Below are positions 1 through 7,005 of a stretch of 10,268 nucleotides of DNA, one piece after another (position 1 is the first letter of the stretch; every line of letters begins with the position of its first letter). The stretch comes from Anaerobacillus sp. (GTDB lineage Bacteria; Bacillota; Bacilli; Bacillales_H; Anaerobacillaceae). A program made the translations under genes and the position numbers. The DNA is taken from the NCBI GenBank assembly GCA_007120055.1, contig SKOL01000687.1, positions 1-10,268 of the forward strand, written 5' to 3'. The notes below the pieces were generated by a model, which did no database searches, was not told the origin of the DNA, and was given only the letters and a program-made list of their open reading frames with translations.

Positions 1-17
1 AAGGGTAGGTGACCATC

Positions 18-1382
18 ATGAGTGATTTATTCGCTGACCGCACTCCGCCACAAAATATCGAAGCAGAACAAGCAGTTTTAGGAGCGATTTTCCTTGAACC
101 AGAGGCTTTAGTAACCGCATCTGAGAGATTAACTTCCGAAGATTTTTACAGGGCAGCACATCAGCGGATTTATAGTGTGATGATCCATTTAGCCGAAAGA
201 GGAGAGCCAGTTGATCTAGTAACCGTAACTGCGGATTTACAAGATAAAAAATGGTTAGAGGAAATTGGTGGCGTTTCTTATTTAAGTGATTTAGCAAACG
301 CAGTGCCAACAGCAGCTAATGTAGATTATTATAGTCAGATTGTTGAAGAAAAATCGTTATTAAGACGTTTAATCCGAGTGGCAACCAATATAGCTTCTGA
401 AGGTTATGCAGAAGAAGATGAAGTAGATACTATTCTTAATGAGGCAGAAAAAACGATATTAGAAGTATCACATAAGAAAAATTCAGGTGCTTTTATTTCG
501 ATTAAAGATGTTCTCGTTGAAGCTTATGATAATATCGAGCAATTACAAAATCGTACTGAGGATATCACTGGAATACCAACAGGGTTTTCTGAGTTAGACC
601 GGATGACGGCAGGTTTCCAGCGTAACGACTTAATTATCGTTGCCGCTCGACCTTCCGTAGGTAAAACCGCGTTTGCTTTAAATATCGCTCAAAATGTTGC
701 TACGAAAACAGATGAAAATGTAGCGATTTTCAGTTTAGAGATGGGGGCATCTCAGCTTGTAATGAGGATGATCTGTGCAGAAGGGAATATCGATGCACAG
801 CGCTTACGTACCGGTTCACTTGAAGAGGAAGACTGGACGAAATTAACGATGGCGATGGGGAGCTTGTCTAAAGCAGGGATTTATATTGATGATACCCCCG
901 GGATTAAAGTTAATGACATCCGAGCTAAATGTCGTAGGTTGAAGCAAGAAAAAGGTCTAGGAATGATCTTAATTGACTACTTGCAGCTTATTCGCGGTGA
1001 TGGACGTAGTGGTGAAAATCGTCAGCAAGAAGTTTCAGAGATTTCTAGGTCATTAAAAGCGATCGCAAGAGAACTAGAAGTACCAGTAATTGCCTTGTCA
1101 CAGCTTTCCCGTGGAGTTGAGTCACGTCAAGATAAGCGTCCAATGATGTCTGACATTCGTGAATCAGGAAGTATTGAGCAGGATGCTGATATTGTTGCCT
1201 TCCTTTACCGTGATGACTATTACGATAAAGAATCGGAGAATAAAGATATTATTGAAATCATAATTGCAAAGCAAAGGAACGGTCCAGTTGGTACCGTAGA
1301 ACTAGCTTTCGTAAAAGAATATAATAAATTCGTCAACTTAGAGCGCCGCTTCGATGATCAAGGTTCACCCGTCGGTGCCTGA
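18..1382 (+). CDS. dnaB: Replicative DNA helicase DnaB (called DnaC in B. subtilis)
   Basis: This hexameric helicase unwinds DNA ahead of the replication fork and works with primase and the loader proteins. The protein has 454 residues, the usual length in Bacillus. The N-terminal helicase domain covers about residues 5-105, a linker follows, and the RecA-like ATPase domain runs from about 175 to the end. Visible motifs are Walker A ARPSVGKT at 210-217, the catalytic Glu241 in FSLEMG, Walker B MILIDYLQL with Asp320, and the late KQRNGPVG motif at 418-425. I chose the ATG at 18 because AGGTGA at 7-12 lies 5 nt upstream. The in-frame GTG at 9 sits inside that ribosome binding site and would add only MTI. 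No intein interrupts the gene. A terminator follows, so the queuosine genes downstream are a separate unit. The identification is close to certain. Confidence 0.97.
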   Translation: MSDLFADRTPPQNIEAEQAVLGAIFLEPEALVTASERLTSEDFYRAAHQRIYSVMIHLAERGEPVDLVTVTADLQDKKWLEEIGGVSYLSDLANAVPTAANVDYYSQIVEEKSLLRRLIRVATNIASEGYAEEDEVDTILNEAEKTILEVSHKKNSGAFISIKDVLVEAYDNIEQLQNRTEDITGIPTGFSELDRMTAGFQRNDLIIVAARPSVGKTAFALNIAQNVATKTDENVAIFSLEMGASQLVMRMICAEGNIDAQRLRTGSLEEEDWTKLTMAMGSLSKAGIYIDDTPGIKVNDIRAKCRRLKQEKGLGMILIDYLQLIRGDGRSGENRQQEVSEISRSLKAIARELEVPVIALSQLSRGVESRQDKRPMMSDIRESGSIEQDADIVAFLYRDDYYDKESENKDIIEIIIAKQRNGPVGTVELAFVKEYNKFVNLERRFDDQGSPVGA

Positions 1383-1394
1383 CGATAAAACTTT

Positions 1395-1434
1395 TCCCCT
1401 TTTGTGTCCAAGTGAAGACGAGAAGGGGATTTTT
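1395..1434 (+). terminator. Rho-independent terminator of dnaB
   Basis: The arms TCCCCTT (1395-1401) and AAGGGGA (1423-1429) pair perfectly. A short inner GTC/GAC pairing (1406-1408 with 1417-1419) supports the stem, and a T-run starts at 1430. It begins 13 nt after the dnaB stop codon. Confidence 0.85.
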
Positions 1435-1498
1435 GTATTTTTCACCAATGTTTAACGTATATTTTTATAAGTAGATTTGTTAAACTATTGTAATGTAT

Positions 1499-1676
1499 AA
1501 TTTACAATTCACAATTTAAAATGTAAAATGACTGAGGGTTTTGCTTCGCAGCCTTTTTCTAAAAAGCAAGATTGATTTTTTTAAAATGATTTTTTTAAAA
1601 TGATTTTTTTAAAATGATTTTTTGGTCTTGCTCCGTAGCTTCTCCCAAGCAAATTGTGAATTTTTAATTGTAAATT
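1499..1676. repeat. Imperfect AT-rich foldback element upstream of the queuosine operon
   Basis: Several nested inverted matches run toward a common centre. The outer arm at 1499-1517 reads AATTTACAATTCACAATTT. Its complement appears at 1651-1676 as AAATTGTGAATT, a 7-nt insert, then GTAAATT. Inside lie GGG (1536-1538) with CCC (1644-1646), GCTTCG (1543-1548) with CGTAGC (1634-1639, one mismatch), and AGCAAGA (1565-1571) with TCTTGCT (1626-1632). The core is a short tandem repeat. No coding capacity, transposase or clear target-site duplication is visible. It could be a MITE-like or other intergenic repeat. It could also lie in the 5' leader of queC if transcription starts upstream, where a TATAAT at 1496-1501 lacks a good -35. 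The inverted matches are seen directly; the nature of the element is inferred. Confidence 0.6.
1573..1623. repeat. 14-bp tandem repeat, three full units and a partial fourth
   Basis: The unit TGATTTTTTTAAAA occurs exactly at 1573-1586, 1587-1600 and 1601-1614. A partial unit, TGA plus six T, follows at 1615-1623. The array forms the core of the foldback element. It is likely prone to slippage, so the copy number may vary between strains. Confidence 0.9.
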
Positions 1677-1695
1677 GTGAATTTCAAATTAAATT

Positions 1696-1735
1696 CGAGA
1701 GTTCGCAATCTCCTCTCGTTAAAAAAAACTAGGAG
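1696..1735 (+). promoter_or_regulatory. preQ1 class-I riboswitch controlling queCDEF
   Basis: The P1 stem is CGAGAG (1696-1701) with CTCTCG (1713-1718). It encloses the loop TTCGCAATCTC and is followed by the A-rich linker TTAAAAAAAACTAGGAG (1719-1735). This stem, C-rich loop and A-rich tail are the compact preQ1-I layout, an H-type pseudoknot. CTCC at 1710-1713 is complementary to GGAG at 1732-1735, the shine-dalgarno sequence of queC. No terminator stem with a T-run follows. I therefore infer translational control: bound preQ1 hides the ribosome binding site and shuts off preQ1 synthesis. The position directly before queC supports the call. Confidence 0.88.
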
Positions 1736-1744
1736 TGATTAAAT

Positions 1745-2413
1745 ATGAAAAAAGCATTGGTGGTGTTCAGTGGTGGGCAAGATTCAACGACTTGTCTGTT
1801 TTGGGCATTAAAGCACTTTGATGAAGTTGAAACGGTGACGTTTGATTATAATCAAAGGCATAAGCAAGAAATTGAAGTAGCAAAGGCGATTTGTGCTGAG
1901 GTTGGAGTCGAAAATACTGTAATTGATATGAGTCTCCTAAATCAGCTAACTTCAAACGCTTTGACAAGAGATGACATTGAGATTAAAGATGGTGAGGACG
2001 GTAGTTTACCTACAACTTTCGTTGACGGACGAAACCATCTATTTTTATCGTTTGCCGCGATTATGGCAAAATCAAAAGGAATAAAAAACATTATTACAGG
2101 TGTATGCGAAACCGATTTTTCAGGATATCCAGATTGCCGTGATATGTTTGTAAAATCATTAAACGTCACATTAAATCTAGCAATGGATTATCCTTTTGTC
2201 CTTCATACACCACTTATGTGGATTGATAAAAAAGAGACGTGGGCGCTTGCTGCAGAGCTCGGTGCCTTTGACTATATTAGAGAAAAAACATTAACTTGCT
2301 ATAACGGGATTATTGGTGACGGCTGTGGCGAATGCCCTGCATGTAAACTTCGTAGTGAAGGATTACATCAGTTTTTAACGGAAAAAGAAGGGGGTAAAGC
2401 CGATGTGCAGTAA
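1745..2413 (+). CDS. queC: 7-cyano-7-deazaguanine synthase QueC
   Basis: QueC converts 7-carboxy-7-deazaguanine to preQ0 with ammonia and ATP, the third committed step of the preQ1 pathway in the cytosol. The 222-residue protein has the usual family length. It starts with the ATP-pyrophosphatase P-loop SGGQDSTT (residues 9-16). The C-terminal zinc site is formed by Cys185, Cys194, Cys197 and Cys200 in CGECPAC context. The ATG at 1745 follows AGGAGTG (1731-1737) with a 7-nt gap, and this ribosome binding site is the end of the preQ1 riboswitch. The last 11 nt overlap queD, so the two are probably translationally coupled. Confidence 0.96.
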   Translation: MKKALVVFSGGQDSTTCLFWALKHFDEVETVTFDYNQRHKQEIEVAKAICAEVGVENTVIDMSLLNQLTSNALTRDDIEIKDGEDGSLPTTFVDGRNHLFLSFAAIMAKSKGIKNIITGVCETDFSGYPDCRDMFVKSLNVTLNLAMDYPFVLHTPLMWIDKKETWALAAELGAFDYIREKTLTCYNGIIGDGCGECPACKLRSEGLHQFLTEKEGGKADVQ

Positions 2414-2894
2414 TAGCAATAATCTATTTGGTTTTCGGATCGTTGATAAATTACAAAAGCTTGGTGAAGATATTCAACATGCAGAGCTAAAATATCATAA
2501 TAAGCGTGTATTAGTAAGTAAAGAGTTTACATTTGATGCAGCACATCACCTTCATAGCTATGAAGGAAAATGCAAAAACTTACACGGTCATACGTATAAG
2601 GTCGTTTTTGGTATAAGTTCGCTTACTAATGAAATTGGTATTGCGATTGATTTCGGTGATATCAAAAAGATTTGGAAAGAACAAATCGAAATTTATTTAG
2701 ACCATCGCTATTTAAATGAAACGTTGCCACCGATGAATACAACGGCAGAGAATATGGTCGTTTGGATTTACGAAAAAACGGTCGATTATTTAAAAACAAG
2801 TGAATTTCAATCATTAAAACCACAAGTTGAATTCATTCGTCTTTATGAAACTCCAACGAGCTATGCAGAAGCTAGAAGAGAGTGGATGGAATGA
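2403..2894 (+). CDS. queD: 6-carboxy-5,6,7,8-tetrahydropterin synthase QueD
   Basis: QueD turns 7,8-dihydroneopterin triphosphate (made from GTP by cyclohydrolase I) into 6-carboxytetrahydropterin, the first committed step toward preQ1. The protein belongs to the PTPS/QueD T-fold family. The zinc ligands are His48, His61 and His63 (AAHHL and LHGH). Cys57 in GKCKNLHGH is the expected catalytic thiol, and Asp100-His101 and Glu149 fit the remaining active-site positions. At 163 residues it has about 30 residues more before the first zinc histidine than the short enterobacterial enzyme. The ATG at 2403 is the only plausible start in frame before the conserved part, and a GGGGG-containing ribosome binding site lies about 8 nt upstream. 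It overlaps queC by 11 nt and queE by 4 nt. Confidence 0.95.
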   Translation: MCSNSNNLFGFRIVDKLQKLGEDIQHAELKYHNKRVLVSKEFTFDAAHHLHSYEGKCKNLHGHTYKVVFGISSLTNEIGIAIDFGDIKKIWKEQIEIYLDHRYLNETLPPMNTTAENMVVWIYEKTVDYLKTSEFQSLKPQVEFIRLYETPTSYAEARREWME

Positions 2895-3616
2895 ACTTAC
2901 CTGTATTAGAGATTTTTGGCCCGACGATTCAAGGCGAAGGGGCTGTTATTGGAAAAAAAACAGTTTTTATTCGTACTGCGGGTTGTGACTATGAATGTGC
3001 CTGGTGTGATTCCGCTTTTACGTGGGATGGAACCGGTAAAGATGACATTAAATTGATGACAACCGCTGAAATTGTTGATGAATTGAAGAAGATTGGCTTT
3101 GGAAACTTTAAGCATGTGACGATTTCAGGGGGAAACCCGGCTCTTTTAAAGCAACTTTCCGAACTTATTGATACGCTTAAAAACTTAGGTTTTAAAGTGG
3201 GCCTTGAAACGCAAGGCAGTGTTTGGCAAGAGTGGATGTTAGCGATCGATGATTTAACGATTTCACCGAAGCCGCCAAGTAGTAAAATGGAAACAGATTT
3301 TTCGCGATTAAACGTTATTCTTGAACGTTTAACGAAGAGAATAAATTTCGGACATGTTAGCTTAAAAGTGGTTATTTTTGATGAGAATGACTTACAATAT
3401 GCAAAAGAGGTTCACAAACAGTTTCCGGACGTACCATTTTATTTACAAGTCGGAAATGATGATTTGGTGACAGAGTGTAGCGAACAACTTGCGCTTCAAT
3501 TATTGAGGAAGTTTGAGTGGCTCACAAACAAAGTGATTAGTGATCCGTGTTTAAATGAAGTAAGAGTGTTACCTCAGTTACATGCTTTAATTTGGGGCAA
3601 TAAAAAAGGTGTTTAA
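2891..3616 (+). CDS. queE: 7-carboxy-7-deazaguanine synthase QueE (radical SAM)
   Basis: QueE rearranges 6-carboxytetrahydropterin to 7-carboxy-7-deazaguanine, using S-adenosylmethionine and a 4Fe-4S cluster. The cluster motif CDYECAWC supplies Cys32, Cys36 and Cys39 (CxxxCxxC). EIFGPTIQGEG precedes it, and the SGGNPALL glycine-rich SAM motif lies near residues 80-87. At 241 residues it matches the Bacillus length. I chose the ATG at 2891 because it overlaps the queD stop as ATGA, which suggests coupling, and puts the conserved PVLEIFGP near the N terminus. A GTG at 2882 in the same frame would add only MDG. Confidence 0.95.
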   Translation: MNLPVLEIFGPTIQGEGAVIGKKTVFIRTAGCDYECAWCDSAFTWDGTGKDDIKLMTTAEIVDELKKIGFGNFKHVTISGGNPALLKQLSELIDTLKNLGFKVGLETQGSVWQEWMLAIDDLTISPKPPSSKMETDFSRLNVILERLTKRINFGHVSLKVVIFDENDLQYAKEVHKQFPDVPFYLQVGNDDLVTECSEQLALQLLRKFEWLTNKVISDPCLNEVRVLPQLHALIWGNKKGV

Positions 3617-3632
3617 ATAGGAGTGTTTTCAG

Positions 3633-4124
3633 TTGAGAAAAGATGAAGAATTAGAGGGAGTATCATTACTCGGAAATCAAAATGTTGAATATAAATTTGA
3701 ATATGATAAAACGATTTTAGAAACGTTTGAAAATAAGCATCCTGATAATGACTATTGGGTAAAGTTTAATTTTCCTGAGTTTACAAGCCTATGTCCTAAA
3801 ACGGGGCAACCTGATTTCGCAACGATCTATATATCGTATATCCCTAGTGAAAAGATGGTCGAAAGTAAATCATTGAAATTGTACTTTTTTAGCTTTCGTA
3901 ATCAAGGTGATTTCCATGAGGACTGCATCAACATTATTATGAAAGATTTAATTGAGTTAATGGACCCTAAATATATTGAAGTATGGGGGAAATTCACACC
4001 ACGAGGCGGTATCTCTATCGATCCTTATGCGAACTATGGCAAAAAAGGAACAATGTTTGAAGAAATGGCGAAACAACGCTTATTTAACCATGACATGTAC
4101 CCAGAAAAAATTGATAACCGTTAA
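3633..4124 (+). CDS. queF: NADPH-dependent 7-cyano-7-deazaguanine reductase QueF
   Basis: QueF reduces the nitrile preQ0 to the amine preQ1, the base later inserted into tRNA by Tgt and the ligand of the riboswitch before queC. The protein has 163 residues, as expected for the short, unimodular Bacillus-type QueF. Cys54 in [11 protein letters not shown] is the nucleophile that forms the thioimide with preQ0, and Asp61 is the general acid. The QueF motif ESKSLKLY starts at Glu77, and DFHEDC with His95-Glu96 follows. The start is TTG at 3633, supported by AGGAG at 3619-3623 with a 9-nt gap and by the conserved [10 protein letters not shown] directly downstream. It lies 16 nt after queE and ends the operon. 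Tgt, QueA and QueG/QueH are not in this window. Confidence 0.96.
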   Translation: MRKDEELEGVSLLGNQNVEYKFEYDKTILETFENKHPDNDYWVKFNFPEFTSLCPKTGQPDFATIYISYIPSEKMVESKSLKLYFFSFRNQGDFHEDCINIIMKDLIELMDPKYIEVWGKFTPRGGISIDPYANYGKKGTMFEEMAKQRLFNHDMYPEKIDNR

Positions 4125-4131
4125 TTTGAAG

Positions 4132-4161
4132 ATGATGATTCGTTTGAGTCATCATTTTTTT
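4132..4161 (+). terminator. Rho-independent terminator of queCDEF
   Basis: A 10-bp stem (4132-4141 with 4146-4155, one G-T pair) closes a GTTT loop and runs straight into seven T at 4155-4161. It starts 7 nt after the queF stop. Confidence 0.9.
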
Positions 4162-4281
4162 ATGTTTACGGGAGAGGTTATGCGAAGCATGGCCATACTT
4201 TCTAGATAATCGGTGCCAACTCAAGAAGCTAATAGCAGTAAACTTTGTAGAAAGAGCATTTAATAATATATTTTATGATAA

Positions 4282-4326
4282 TTTCACGAACAAATAAACA
4301 AATCGACAACAAAATTGTTCGGTTTT
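4282..4326. promoter_or_regulatory. PurR-binding region (PurBoxes) of purA
   Basis: On the minus strand, 4314-4326 reads AAAACCGAACAAT, a full match to the Bacillus PurBox consensus AWWWCCGAACWWT. A weaker facing box with ACGAAC lies on the plus strand at 4282-4294. The CGAAC and GTTCG cores form an inverted pair separated by 25 nt, just upstream of the purA -35. In B. subtilis PurR represses purA through such boxes and PRPP relieves the repression. The strong box is seen directly; the weak box and repression here are inferred. Confidence 0.72.
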
Positions 4327-4327
4327 A

Positions 4328-4356
4328 TTGACTTTAACAAAGTAAATTGTTACACT
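4328..4356 (+). promoter_or_regulatory. Sigma-A type promoter of purA
   Basis: TTGACT (4328-4333) is followed after exactly 17 nt by TACACT (4351-4356). Transcription would begin near 4363 and leave a leader of about 85 nt. The strong PurBox ends 1 nt before the -35, consistent with repression at this promoter. Confidence 0.72.
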
Positions 4357-4431
4357 AACTATGGTTTTTAATTGAATTAAGTATTTTTAATTTTTGTGAA
4401 AATGAAAGTAAATAATAGATATCGACGATAA

Positions 4432-5736
<1,305 letters not shown>

Positions 5737-5743
5737 AGAAATA

Positions 5744-5863
5744 TAGAGGCAAGTCCTAAAAAGGATGTCACCCTTATAAAGAAGTGGAAATTTTTATCCA
5801 CTTCTTTTAAAAGGTATCTTGTTACGAGCATAAAATTTAGGGCAGCCTCTACTTGATTTTTTT
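5744..5863 (+). terminator. Long irregular hairpin with T-tail after purA
   Basis: Pairings stack from outside in: TAGAGGC (5744-5750) with GCCTCTA (5845-5851), CCTAAA (5755-5760) with TTTAGG (5836-5841), AGGAT (5762-5766) with ATCTT (5816-5820), and a perfect 11-bp apical stem, 5778-5788 with 5797-5807. Seven T follow at 5857-5863. The simplest reading is the purA terminator. It is longer and more broken by internal loops than usual, and 15 nt (5821-5835) are left as a one-sided bulge. A small RNA or a folded repeat is also possible. Confidence 0.6.
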
Positions 5864-5934
5864 ATTGTAATTCGTTATCTTATTATAGTGCGAAAAAAAT
5901 TATAAATTATTTCAAAAAAGTTTTTCAAAAGCAC

Positions 5935-5963
5935 TTGCGTTGTTTTTTTTAATATGTTATTAT
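5935..5963 (+). promoter_or_regulatory. Promoter of the tRNA cluster
   Basis: TTGCGT (5935-5940), a 17-nt spacer, then TATTAT (5958-5963). The A- and T-rich DNA upstream could act as an UP element. TTCTTGTCG begins 3 nt after the -10, exactly as at the second promoter at 6164-6192. The likely first base is G5971. Confidence 0.75.
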
Positions 5964-5983
5964 TATTCTTGTCGTTAAGAGAT

Positions 5984-6059
5984 GAGCCATTAGCTCAGTT
6001 GGTAGAGCATCTGACTTTTAATCAGAGGGTCGAAGGTTCGAATCCTTCATGGCTCACCA
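5984..6059 (+). tRNA. tRNA-Lys (UUU)
   Basis: The acceptor GAGCCAT pairs with ATGGCTC, the D-arm and GGTTCGAATCC T-arm are intact, and TCTGA/TCAGA closes the loop CTTTTAA. The anticodon TTT is at 6017-6019. CCA is encoded (6057-6059). Confidence 0.97.
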
Positions 6060-6068
6060 TTTCTTAGT

Positions 6069-6143
6069 GGCCCGTTGGTCAAGTGGTTAAGACACCGCCC
6101 TTTCACGGCGGTAACACGGGTTCGAATCCCGTACGGGTCACCA
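6069..6143 (+). tRNA. tRNA-Glu (UUC)
   Basis: The acceptor GGCCCGT pairs with ACGGGTC (one G-T), and the anticodon stem CCGCC/GGCGG closes CTTTCAC. The anticodon TTC is at 6102-6104. CCA is encoded. It lies 9 nt after tRNA-Lys, so the two share a transcript. Confidence 0.97.
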
Positions 6144-6163
6144 TTATTTTTTTCGAGAAACTG

Positions 6164-6192
6164 TTGTAAAAAGCAAATAACTTGGTTATAAT
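6164..6192 (+). promoter_or_regulatory. Second, internal promoter of the tRNA cluster
   Basis: TTGTAA (6164-6169), a 17-nt spacer, then a perfect TATAAT (6187-6192). It lies in the 117-nt gap between tRNA-Glu and tRNA-fMet. TTCTTGTCG again starts 3 nt after the -10, with G6200 at the same place as G5971 in the first promoter. It would drive fMet, Asp, Phe and Thr. Confidence 0.75.
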
Positions 6193-6260
6193 AGTTCTTG
6201 TCGGACAAATTAAGAAATGACACTTAGAAGAAGAAACAGTATGATCTAATTTTATATTAT

Positions 6261-6337
<77 letters not shown>

Positions 6338-6447
6338 AACCGTAAACTTCTTCGAAACACTTCAGTGTGGTTTTACGACGAGTAAGCGACGCAAGAAGCG
6401 CTCAGGAGCAAATCATACAAAGAGAAGAATGAAGTTAAATATTCAGT

Positions 6448-6523
6448 GGACCCGTGGTGTAGTGGTTAACATGCCTGCCTGTCACGCAGGAGATCGCCGG
6501 TTCGACCCCGGTCGGGTCCGCCA
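6448..6523 (+). tRNA. tRNA-Asp (GUC)
   Basis: The acceptor GGACCCG pairs with CGGGTCC, with discriminator G as expected for Asp. CCTGC/GCAGG closes the loop with anticodon GTC at 6481-6483. CCA is encoded. The 110-nt spacer before it has no clear promoter but can fold, for example CGTAAA 6341-6346 with TTTACG 6372-6377. Confidence 0.97.
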
Positions 6524-6608
6524 TTTTTTATTTTGTGAAATATTAGTACCAATTAAGGTAGCTTAGGCAGAACCTGTAGAAAAATCCCCGGTGGGAAAAA
6601 TAAATTAT

Positions 6609-6684
<76 letters not shown>

Positions 6685-6697
6685 TTTAACATTAACT

Positions 6698-6770
<73 letters not shown>

Positions 6771-6786
6771 CTCTATATATGAAACT

Positions 6787-6817
6787 AAAGTCTATCAAAT
6801 ATTGATAGACTTTTATT
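6787..6817 (+). terminator. Rho-independent terminator of the tRNA cluster
   Basis: A perfect 12-bp stem (6787-6798 with 6802-6813) has a 3-nt loop and continues into a T-rich tail, TTTTATTT. It begins 17 nt after tRNA-Thr. Confidence 0.85.
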
Positions 6818-6915
6818 TATGTTATATAGAAAAAATTTCCACAAATTATACAGTTATATTACGTTTAAATAAATTTCTACACACGGAAACTTGATATATG
6901 GTAAAATACAATAGG

Positions 6916-6943
6916 TTAAAGACTGATTTCAGAGGTTTATAAT
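6916..6943 (+). promoter_or_regulatory. Possible promoter of the M23 peptidase gene
   Basis: A perfect -10 TATAAT lies at 6938-6943 with only a weak -35, TTAAAG (6916-6921), 16 nt before it. Transcription would start near 6950 and give a leader of about 55 nt. The tRNA terminator upstream means some promoter must lie in this gap. No WalR box (TGTWAH-N5-TGTWAH) was found. Confidence 0.35.
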
Positions 6944-7005
6944 AGTTTAGGAATATATATAATTTGATAAAATAAACAAATTTATTGGTGTAGGAGGAAA
7001 CCACC

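Noticed and set aside
1477..1501. TTGTTA and TATAAT as a queC promoter
   Set aside because: The spacer is only 13 nt, too short for a sigma-A promoter. The TATAAT alone may still be used, but I cannot support it.
3976..4209. 77-codon plus-strand frame at the end of queF
   Set aside because: It overlaps queF in another frame, crosses the queF terminator and has no protein-like features or ribosome binding site.
5744..5863. Assignment of the hairpin after purA to a named small-RNA family such as Bacillaceae-1
   Set aside because: One GTCCT stretch recalls that family, but the expected two terminal loops are not present. It is left unassigned.
6818..7005. WalR box (TGTWAH-N5-TGTWAH) before the peptidase gene
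   Set aside because: Single half sites occur on both strands, for example TGTTAT near 6819, but no correctly spaced second half.
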